12,829 bases of DNA from an uncultured Oscillospiraceae bacterium. GTDB taxonomy: Bacteria; Bacillota; Clostridia; Oscillospirales; Oscillospiraceae. Made by a program: the position numbers and the translations under genes. Under the pieces are notes generated by a model. That model ran no database searches. It was not told where the DNA came from and saw only the letters and a list, made by a program, of their open reading frames with translations. This document shows, piece after piece, positions 5,549 to 11,245 of this stretch; within the stretch, counting starts at the first letter, position 1, and the number at the start of each line of letters is the position of its first letter. The stretch spans positions 1-12,829 of the forward strand of contig CALWWH010000114.1 in the NCBI GenBank assembly GCA_944385195.1. Reading direction: 5' to 3'.

Positions 5549-7468
5549 TCAGCGCTCAAAATAGGGCCCCAATTCCTCCGCGGGCACAGGCTTGGCATAG
5601 TAAAAACCCTGAGCCATGTCCGTGTAGATGGAATTTAGATAAGCAGCCTGCTCAGCGCGTTCGACGCCCTCGACAATGACGCGTTTGCCCAGCTCGCGGA
5701 ACAGCTGCAACAGCGTTTGGATAATGATGGCGGCGCTGCGGTTCTCCGGAAGGGTGGCGGTCAAACTGCGGTCGAGCTTGACGATGTCGAAGGGGTATTG
5801 CAGCAAACTATACAAGTTGGAGTAGCCGGTGCCGAAGTCGTCCATGTAGATTTGGATGCCCAAGGACTCCAGCGTGTCTAACTGCGCCTTGGCGTACTGC
5901 TCGTCGTGAAGGATAAAGCGCTCGGTGATTTCGACCTTTAGCTTCCGGGGCTCTACGCCTTCGCGGGTCAGAATCTCGGCAATCTGCTGGGGCAGATTCG
6001 GGTCAAGGAACTGCTGCATGGAGAGGTTCATGGACACAGCTTCCAATCCTGGGTATTTGCCGCTGTTGAACAGACGGCAGATGTCTTCCAACACCAGCCA
6101 AGTCAGGTCACGGATGAGACCGCTCTCCTCTGCCAGGGGGATGAACACATCCGGCGGGATGGGGCGGCCGGTTTCGTCAGACAGCCGCAGCAGTGCCTCA
6201 GCAAAGCAGAAGAGATCCTTTTTGCAGCAGTAGATGGGCTGGTAGTAAACCTGAAAGTGGTGCGTCTCGATGGCTTTCCGTATCAGATCAATCATGCTGG
6301 AGCGGTCGCGGAACTGCTGATCGACCTCTTGGTCGAAACGGACAGGGGCCTGGCGCTTCTTAGCCAAAGTGGTGGCGTATTCCAGGTGCTGGATGATCTC
6401 GCTGGCGCTGCCGCTCAGAGACTGGCTGCGCAGCTCCGCGATGGAGCAGGAGAGACGGCAGGCAAACTCACCCAGTGTCCAGGGACTTTGCAGCCGGGTC
6501 TCGATTTCTTGCAGCCGGCTGTCGGCCTCGGACTCGCTCCCCAGCGGCAGCAGGATGGTGAAGGTGGTGCCGCCGGTGCGGAAGACCCGAACGTGGGGAT
6601 AACAGTGGCGGAGATATTTGGAGATTTCGTACAGCAGCGCGTCACCATGCTTATGACTGTAATGAAGGTTAATGTCTGCCAGATTGAGCAGGCAGATCTG
6701 GACGATTTGCACGGCCTGATTGCTGTTGCTGCGCAGTTCCAGCTCGGCGACGAACGCTTTGCGGCTGCCGGCGCAGGTCAGGTCGTCGTGCTCCTCTGTA
6801 TGGCTGTGAAACGAAAGAAAGATCGCCAAGCTGACTAAGGCGCAGATCGTACCATTGAGCAGAACATTGGGGAAGGAAAACTGCAACACGCACAGCAGCA
6901 GAACGATCGGCGGAATGCTCCTCATGACGGACACCATTTGGTCACTGATGCTGCGGCGGTTGCGGATGTAGCAAATGCCCAGGAAGGCCAACTCCACCAT
7001 AAGCAGCAGATAATAGATCGAGTTCCAAGGTCCGCGCTGGTAGTGGCCGTTTTCGTCGAAGTAAAACAGAATGCCGGTGAAGAGGTTGAGCAGCAGGATC
7101 AGCAGGGAGATGCTGGTGAGGATGATCAATACTACGACGGCCCGGCGAAGACAGTGTTTATCGTATACATGCTCCAGCATGGCGTCGAAGAGCAGGAAGG
7201 CAAAGAAGGAGCAGCAGAAGATACAGGAGAGAAAGTACAGCGTGTTGAGCGCCAGGTTGACCCATACGGGGACTAGGTTTGGGCGGTTTAGCAGGGCGAC
7301 ACAGACGGTGTTGAGGACGATGAGCCCCATCGACAGGACCAGACAGCGGACAAACATTGCTCGCCGCGTGGACTTGGCAATGCAGCGCTCAAACAGACAA
7401 TAGCGAAAGAACAGCAAAAGCAGAATGCCAAAGGAGTAGAACTCGCCCACCATTGTCCAATCCAGCAC
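5549..7468 (-). CDS. Seven-TM protein with degenerate GGDEF and intact EAL domain
   Basis: This is a predicted 639-residue inner-membrane c-di-GMP phosphodiesterase. About seven hydrophobic segments fill residues 8-220. A GGDEF-like domain (about 227-385) has RTGGTTF where the active-site GG[D/E]EF should be, so cyclase activity is unlikely and the domain may only bind GTP or regulate. The EAL domain (about 390-639) looks catalytically complete: EAL (E424), N481 in MNLS, E513/E516 in EITE, D543-D544 in MDDFGTGYSNL, K564 in KLDRS, E600 in EGVER and Q620 in QGFYYAKP. It would hydrolyse c-di-GMP in response to a signal sensed at the membrane. The start is ambiguous. A GTG at 7477 touches the G-run, whereas the GTG at 7468 follows AGGGGGTGAT (7473-7482) by 4 nt, so I chose 7468. 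It is a single-gene unit with its own promoter and ends at a long hairpin. Confidence 0.88.
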   Translation of the reverse strand: MLDWTMVGEFYSFGILLLLFFRYCLFERCIAKSTRRAMFVRCLVLSMGLIVLNTVCVALLNRPNLVPVWVNLALNTLYFLSCIFCCSFFAFLLFDAMLEHVYDKHCLRRAVVVLIILTSISLLILLLNLFTGILFYFDENGHYQRGPWNSIYYLLLMVELAFLGICYIRNRRSISDQMVSVMRSIPPIVLLLCVLQFSFPNVLLNGTICALVSLAIFLSFHSHTEEHDDLTCAGSRKAFVAELELRSNSNQAVQIVQICLLNLADINLHYSHKHGDALLYEISKYLRHCYPHVRVFRTGGTTFTILLPLGSESEADSRLQEIETRLQSPWTLGEFACRLSCSIAELRSQSLSGSASEIIQHLEYATTLAKKRQAPVRFDQEVDQQFRDRSSMIDLIRKAIETHHFQVYYQPIYCCKKDLFCFAEALLRLSDETGRPIPPDVFIPLAEESGLIRDLTWLVLEDICRLFNSGKYPGLEAVSMNLSMQQFLDPNLPQQIAEILTREGVEPRKLKVEITERFILHDEQYAKAQLDTLESLGIQIYMDDFGTGYSNLYSLLQYPFDIVKLDRSLTATLPENRSAAIIIQTLLQLFRELGKRVIVEGVERAEQAAYLNSIYTDMAQGFYYAKPVPAEELGPYFER

Positions 7469-7472
7469 CGGA

Positions 7473-7482
7473 ATCACCCCCT
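7473..7482 (-). promoter_or_regulatory. Ribosome binding site deciding the EAL gene start
   Basis: The minus strand reads AGGGGGTGAT, close to the anti-16S consensus AGGAGGTGAT, ending 4 nt before a GTG at 7468. This makes the GTG at 7477, which overlaps the site itself, and the ATG at 7453 poor starts. Confidence 0.6.
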
Positions 7483-7506
7483 GCGTGATGGCGTATACAT
7501 GGAGAC

Positions 7507-7535
7507 AGTATAGCAGAATTCCCGCTCATATGCAA
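7507..7535 (-). promoter_or_regulatory. Sigma-A promoter of the EAL gene
   Basis: Read on the minus strand: -35 TTGCAT (7530-7535), a 17-nt spacer and -10 TATACT (7507-7512). The predicted start is near 7500, about 30 nt before the chosen start codon. Confidence 0.7.
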
Positions 7536-7612
7536 CGGTACGGGGGATTTTTTTGTGAAAAAAAGTCGGAAAATGCGGGATAAAAAAAGTCAAAAAAACT
7601 TTGGGAAAGGGC

Positions 7613-7641
7613 TTGACAAATCGCGACTTTATGGTTATAAT
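7613..7641 (+). promoter_or_regulatory. Consensus sigma-A promoter of the tRNA operon
   Basis: -35 TTGACA (7613-7618), a 17-nt spacer and -10 TATAAT (7636-7641) match the consensus at every position. Upstream lie four A-tracts (7558-7564, 7570-7573, 7582-7588, 7592-7598) spaced about one helical turn apart, which may act as an UP element or bend DNA. The tRNA-Thr 5' end is 19 nt downstream of the -10 box. Confidence 0.9.
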
Positions 7642-7660
7642 AAACAAGCTTTGTTGATGT

Positions 7661-7736
7661 GCTGGTATAGCTCAGTTGGTAGAGCAGCTGATTTGTAATC
7701 AGCAGGTCGGGGGTTCGAGTCCGTCTACCAGCTCCA
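7661..7736 (+). tRNA. tRNA-Thr (anticodon TGT)
   Basis: A complete 76-nt cloverleaf. The acceptor arm GCTGGTA (7661-7667) pairs with TACCAGC (7726-7732), the D-arm contains AGTTGGTAGA, and the anticodon stem GCTGA/TCAGC encloses loop TTTGTAA with TGT at 7694-7696. The T-loop is TTCGAGT, and T is the discriminator base. The CCA end is encoded (7734-7736). It reads threonine ACA (and wobble) codons. It is the first gene of a two-tRNA unit. Confidence 0.96.
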
Positions 7737-7761
7737 CCTCACACAGCAGGGAACTGAATAT

Positions 7762-7847
7762 GGGGGAATTCCCGAGTGGCCAAAGGGGGCAGACTGTAAA
7801 TCTGTTGGTTGTCGCCTTCGGTGGTTCGAATCCACCTTCCCCCACCA
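7762..7847 (+). tRNA. tRNA-Tyr (anticodon GTA)
   Basis: A complete 86-nt class II tRNA. The acceptor arm GGGGGAA (7762-7768) pairs with TTCCCCC (7837-7843), the anticodon loop CTGTAAA has GTA at 7796-7798, and the long variable arm typical of bacterial tRNA-Tyr and the T-loop TTCGAAT are present. The A discriminator and CCA (7845-7847) are encoded. It lies 25 nt after tRNA-Thr and is co-transcribed with it. Confidence 0.96.
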
Positions 7848-7879
7848 AAAAGCTCATTGCATCTGCAATGAGCTTTTTT
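7848..7879 (+). terminator. Intrinsic terminator of the tRNA operon
   Basis: The stem AGCTCATTGC (7851-7860) pairs with GCAATGAGCT (7865-7874) over the 4-nt loop ATCT, flanked by A-rich sequence before and a T-tract after (through 7879). It starts directly after the tRNA-Tyr CCA end. Confidence 0.88.
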
Positions 7880-7890
7880 GCTCGATTTTA

Positions 7891-7924
7891 CAAAGAGCAC
7901 GCTGCCGCGGCAGCGTGCTCTTTG
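7891..7924. terminator. Perfect 34-bp palindrome, probable terminator of the SDR operon
   Basis: All 17 bases of the left half (CAAAGAGCACGCTGCCG) pair exactly with the right half, with CCGCGG at the centre. It begins 13 nt beyond the SDR stop codon and lies between the convergent tRNA and SDR units. There is no clean downstream T-tract in either direction; the U-rich end is within the stem (CTCTTTG). Termination is the simplest role. Confidence 0.65.
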
Positions 7925-7936
7925 TGTTTGCTGTGC

Positions 7937-8716
7937 TCAATAAATGGTAAAGCCGCCGTCGACGACCAGGTCTTCGCCGGTGATCATGTTCGACTCCGGG
8001 CAGGAGAGGAACAGGACCGCCGCGGCGATCTCGTCGGTCTCGGCAAAGCGGTGGGCGGGGATCTTCTCGATCATGTCGGTCTTGACCTTGCCCTGCCAGG
8101 CCTTCTCGCCCATGTAGGTGTTGACCACCGTGGGGGCGACGCCATTGACGTTGATGCCGTACTCGGCCCACTCCAGGGCGCAGACCTTAATCATGCCCAC
8201 CAGCGCGGCCTTGCTCATGGTGTAGGCCACGTGCTTATTGATGGCGATGAAGTCCGCCTGGGAGGTGACGCAGACGATCTTGCCGCCGCGGCCCTGGACG
8301 ATCATCTGGTTTGCAACGGCCTTGCAGACGCGGAAGACGCCGATGGCGTTGATGTTTATGTGCTTCTCGATACAGCTGATCTCCGTCTCCGTGGCGCGGT
8401 AGAGGTCTACGAAGCCGGGCATGGCTGCCAGGATATCTACCCCGCCGAAGGCCTCGACGACGGCTGCCAGCATACCGTCGACGCTCTCCTGGCTGGTGAC
8501 GTCGCAGCGGACGCCGATGGCCTTGACGCCGAACTGAGCGGCCAGACGCGCGGCAATCTCGCCGCAGGTGTCTTTCATGTCCACAATGGCAACGTTGGCG
8601 CCCTTGCGGGCGTACATCTCTGCCGTGGCCTCGCCAATGCCGCCGGCGCCGCCGACGACAATGGCGTTTTTACCGGTTAGGTCAAAACTGCCGCTCACTT
8701 TTTGATATGCGATCAT
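7937..8716 (-). CDS. Short-chain dehydrogenase/reductase (SDR), classical type
   Basis: This 259-residue cytoplasmic oxidoreductase has a Rossmann fold. The cofactor loop GGAGGIG (22-28) is followed by an acidic residue at the end of strand 2 (AIVD, D46), which favours NAD(H) over NADP(H). CDVT (71-74) binds the adenine ring. The catalytic set looks complete: N123, S152, Y165 and K169 (YTMSK). The C-terminal SDR hallmark VDGGFTIY is present. The usual NNAG motif is replaced by AAMPG (97-101), which is unusual. The ATG at 8716 has GGAGG 7 nt upstream. It starts 14 nt after the flavoprotein stop codon, so the two form an operon. Relatives reduce ketones or oxidise alcohols on sugars, steroids, acyl chains and aromatics; the substrate cannot be told from sequence. 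It probably works with the flavoprotein in redox conversion of one compound. Confidence 0.9.
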   Translation of the reverse strand: MIAYQKVSGSFDLTGKNAIVVGGAGGIGEATAEMYARKGANVAIVDMKDTCGEIAARLAAQFGVKAIGVRCDVTSQESVDGMLAAVVEAFGGVDILAAMPGFVDLYRATETEISCIEKHININAIGVFRVCKAVANQMIVQGRGGKIVCVTSQADFIAINKHVAYTMSKAALVGMIKVCALEWAEYGINVNGVAPTVVNTYMGEKAWQGKVKTDMIEKIPAHRFAETDEIAAAVLFLSCPESNMITGEDLVVDGGFTIY

Positions 8717-8730
8717 AAAATTGCCTCCAA

Positions 8731-9681
8731 TTATATAGTGGGAAAGGTGATGCTTTTGTAGTACTCGGCCAGCTGGCTGGTTTCGTGCTTGCGGCTGAGG
8801 TAGTCGATTCGCGTGCGGACGATTTCGTTGAGGTGCTCGGCGCGGGATTCGTTCTTGTTGCGGTCCCGGATCAGCCCGTTCTCCGCCAGGACGAAGCGCA
8901 GCTGCCCCTGCTCATCGCGGACCAGGTCGCCGCCGGCGCCGCAGACGGCGCACTCAAAGGGGAACTGGATGCCGTCCCAGTGGGGTTCACCGCGATAGAT
9001 CAGGTTGGCGTGGCAATTGGGGCACATGCCCATATCCTCCTCGCCCAGCCAGCCTCGCTCCTCGACGGGAGTTTGAATGGCCTTGATGATGTTTTGCCCC
9101 ATCTTGCGGGCACGGGCGATCTGCTCCGGGCGCAGCAGGACATTGCCGGGCAGACCGTTGCGGGTGGCAAGCATCTTGTCGACCACCTGGATAGACTGGG
9201 TGAACATGGTGGCGCTCATGGCGTCCAGTGTCAGCGTCTGCCAGTCCAGACAGGAGCCGCCGTTGGCAATCAGGCCGCCGACCATGTGCGGGTCCTCCTT
9301 GACCTCGCCGATGGCAATGCGGAAAGCCAGCTCATAGGCCAAAAACCGCTGGGCGAACTTCAGATACAGGGAGCTGGGGGTCAGGTCATAGGAGGGAACG
9401 CCCATAATGACGCCGTTGCAAGTCTGCATTTCGTTGACGATCTTGTCCATGTCGTCTTTGTTTTTCAGCACGCATCCGCCGTACTTTTCACGCTTGCCCA
9501 TCTCGACCTCGCCCATCTGGACCGTGCAGCTCTCGCAGCCGATGCAATGCTCGATGTGGTAGTCGAACAGGTTGATCATCTTGCACTCCGCGCCAGATTC
9601 CTGACAAGCCAGCAGGGCTTCTTTGACTAAAATCTCGCTGTTACCGCCGTGACGGCCGGCAACAATGCCCAGGACTTTCAT
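8731..9681 (-). CDS. Flavodoxin-fold NAD(P)H-dependent oxidoreductase with C-terminal zinc ribbon
   Basis: This 316-residue protein starts with a flavodoxin/NADPH-dependent FMN-reductase domain: KVLGIVAGRHGGNSEIL (FMN phosphate-binding loop), then FDYHIEHCIGCESC and GVPSYDLTPSSLYLKFAQRF. Cys46, Cys49, Cys52 and Cys70 resemble the cluster motif of iron-sulfur flavoproteins, but 17 residues separate the third and fourth cysteines, longer than the compact version. The C-terminal part adds a zinc ribbon, CPNC (220-223) and CAVC (244-247). The start ATG at 9681 was chosen because GGAGG lies 8 nt upstream; in-frame ATGs at 9714 and 9696 are poorer, and the one at 9696 runs into this GGAGG. It is the first gene of an operon with the SDR. 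An electron-transfer or reductase role on a small organic substrate is likely; an Fe-S cluster is uncertain. Confidence 0.82.
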   Translation of the reverse strand: MKVLGIVAGRHGGNSEILVKEALLACQESGAECKMINLFDYHIEHCIGCESCTVQMGEVEMGKREKYGGCVLKNKDDMDKIVNEMQTCNGVIMGVPSYDLTPSSLYLKFAQRFLAYELAFRIAIGEVKEDPHMVGGLIANGGSCLDWQTLTLDAMSATMFTQSIQVVDKMLATRNGLPGNVLLRPEQIARARKMGQNIIKAIQTPVEERGWLGEEDMGMCPNCHANLIYRGEPHWDGIQFPFECAVCGAGGDLVRDEQGQLRFVLAENGLIRDRNKNESRAEHLNEIVRTRIDYLSRKHETSQLAEYYKSITFPTI

Positions 9682-9720
9682 ATGATGTACCTCCATAATA
9701 AAATTCGGTTGCATAATGAT

Positions 9721-9749
9721 ATCATAGCATCAGTTTTGCAAAAATACAA
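9721..9749 (-). promoter_or_regulatory. Probable sigma-A promoter of the flavoprotein-SDR operon
   Basis: Read on the minus strand: -35 TTGTAT (9744-9749), a 17-nt spacer and -10 TATGAT (9721-9726). It lies about 40 nt upstream of the flavoprotein start codon, and no better candidate is visible in the divergent gap. Confidence 0.55.
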
Positions 9750-9807
9750 CGGACAATAGAGACATAAATAGTTAAAAATCGGCATAGGGTGCTGCGAGGT
9801 GATGAAT

Positions 9808-11085
9808 GTGCTGATTCATGTGGTCGCGGCCGGGGAGACTCTGACGTCCATTGGACGGCGGTATGGCCTGGCTCCGGGGCTGATCGCCCGGTATAACGGC
9901 CTGTCGGAGCGGAATTTCCTGGTGGTGGGGCAGGCGCTGCTGATCCTATACCCGGCGCAGACCTATACGGTCCAGGCGGGGGACACACTGTACTCGGTGG
10001 CGGCTAGTCTGGGTACCACACCGATGCAGCTGCTGCAGGACAACCCAAACCTGGGCGGGGTGCCGCTGCTGTATCCGGGGCAGGTCCTGGTCAGCGGCTT
10101 TGCCTCGCCCCAGGGGCGGCAGATTGAGGTCATGGGTTACGCGTACCCCGTTGTAGACCGCAGTGTCCTGCGGGAAATCTTGCCTTACGTCTCCGCGCTG
10201 GCGCCTTTTACGTATGGCATAGTGCAAGGCGGCGGCGTTGTGCCCCTGGAAGACGAGGAATTGATCGCTCTGGCCCGGGGGTATGAGGCAAAGCCGCTGA
10301 TGCATCTATCAACGCTGACGGAGGACGGTACCTTCTCCGCCGCCCTGGCCAGTGCGGTCATGCGGGACCCTGAGATGCGGAACCGATTTGCCGACGCAGT
10401 CATACAGACGATGCAGGCAAAGGGCTATGAGGGGCTGGATGTAGATTTTGAATATGTCGCCGCCGACGATGCGGCGCTGTATGCATACTTCCTCGGGCAG
10501 CTGCGGGAGCGGGTCAACGCTTTGGGCTATGAATTATACGCAGCCCTGGCGCCTAAGGCCTATGCCGACCAGCCGGGAACCATATACGAGGGGCATGACT
10601 ATGCCCTCATTGGGCAAAATGCCGGCGCCACGCTGCTGATGACCTATGAATGGGGCTACACCTATGGCCCCCCTATGGCGGTGGCGCCCCTGTCCAGCGT
10701 CCGCCGGGTGGTAGAGTACGCATTGACAGAGATTCCGGCGGAGAAAATCCTGCTGGGCGTACCAAACTATGCCTACGACTGGACACTGCCCTATGTCTCC
10801 GGGAGGTCAAGGGCGCAGTCCATCGGCAATCAGGAGGCGGTGCAGATCGCCGCCCGCCAGGGGGCGGAAATCCTGTTCGATGAGACGGCGCAGACGCCGT
10901 GGTTTACCTATACGGATGCCGAGGGGCAGATCCACGAGGTCTGGTTTGAAGATGTGCGCAGTCTGGATGCAAAGCTGGGACTGGTGGAGCAGTACGGACT
11001 GCGGGGGGTCGGAGTTTGGAATTTTATGCGGCCCTTCCAGGCGGGGTTTAGTCTGCTGGGTGCGCGGTTTGAGATCAAAAAATAG
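9808..11085 (+). CDS. sleL: LysM-GH18 spore cortex-lytic enzyme, SleL/YaaH-like
   Basis: This 425-residue protein has two N-terminal LysM repeats (about 3-48 and 50-98: HVVAAGETLTSIGRRYG and YTVQAGDTLYSVAASLG) and a C-terminal GH18 domain (about 105-425). The GH18 acid motif is GLDVDFE, with D211, D213 and catalytic E215. Family members SleL/YaaH are spore N-acetylglucosaminidases that cut cortex peptidoglycan fragments during germination. LysM binds the glycan chain. There is no signal peptide, consistent with mother-cell synthesis and delivery to the spore surface. I chose the GTG at 9808, 4 nt after GAGGTGAT; a GTG at 9799 and an ATG at 9802 overlap this site. It is a single-gene unit with a terminator. 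A vegetative peptidoglycan role is the main alternative. I could not identify a convincing sporulation promoter. Confidence 0.86.
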   Translation: MLIHVVAAGETLTSIGRRYGLAPGLIARYNGLSERNFLVVGQALLILYPAQTYTVQAGDTLYSVAASLGTTPMQLLQDNPNLGGVPLLYPGQVLVSGFASPQGRQIEVMGYAYPVVDRSVLREILPYVSALAPFTYGIVQGGGVVPLEDEELIALARGYEAKPLMHLSTLTEDGTFSAALASAVMRDPEMRNRFADAVIQTMQAKGYEGLDVDFEYVAADDAALYAYFLGQLRERVNALGYELYAALAPKAYADQPGTIYEGHDYALIGQNAGATLLMTYEWGYTYGPPMAVAPLSSVRRVVEYALTEIPAEKILLGVPNYAYDWTLPYVSGRSRAQSIGNQEAVQIAARQGAEILFDETAQTPWFTYTDAEGQIHEVWFEDVRSLDAKLGLVEQYGLRGVGVWNFMRPFQAGFSLLGARFEIKK

Positions 11086-11138
11086 ATGCACAGAAAAGAA
11101 AGCGCAGTCCGGTGGTCTTGCGCCTTAATAGCATAGAG

Positions 11139-11180
11139 TGCGGGAAAAACCAGGGAATACTTGGTTTTTCCCGCATTTTT
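11139..11180 (+). terminator. Intrinsic terminator of the LysM-GH18 gene
   Basis: A perfect 14-bp stem, TGCGGGAAAAACCA (11139-11152) with 11162-11175, closes a 9-nt loop and is followed by TTTTT (11176-11180). It begins 53 nt after the stop codon. Confidence 0.88.
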
Positions 11181-11188
11181 CTTAGTTG

Positions 11189-11234
11189 CAAAGGCGCACC
11201 GGGCTTGCTGCAAAGCAGGCCCGGTACGCCTTTG
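11189..11234. terminator. Long hairpin downstream of murC
   Basis: A 20-position stem (11189-11208 with 11215-11234) closes a 6-nt loop, with one mismatch and one G-U pair whichever strand is read. It lies 11 nt past the murC stop. No T-tract follows on either strand; the base of the stem carries CCTTTG. It probably ends murC transcription or stabilises its 3' end. Confidence 0.6.
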
Positions 11235-11245
11235 TGGGAAGGGCC

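Noticed and set aside
7661..7879. Integration (att) site at the tRNA genes
   Set aside because: No integrase and no repeated tRNA 3' segment were seen elsewhere in the window.
7676..8680. 334-codon plus-strand open frame starting inside tRNA-Thr
   Set aside because: It runs through both tRNAs, a terminator and the antisense of the SDR gene, so it is not a gene.
8785..9630. 281-codon plus-strand open frame opposite the flavoprotein
   Set aside because: It is antisense to a gene with convincing flavodoxin and zinc-ribbon motifs and is biased in composition as expected for a shadow.
9763..9790. Possible sigma-E promoter (CATAAAT then CATAGGGT) for the LysM-GH18 gene
   Set aside because: The elements match only partly, and the implied transcript start would fall on the ribosome binding site, so it is not listed as a feature.
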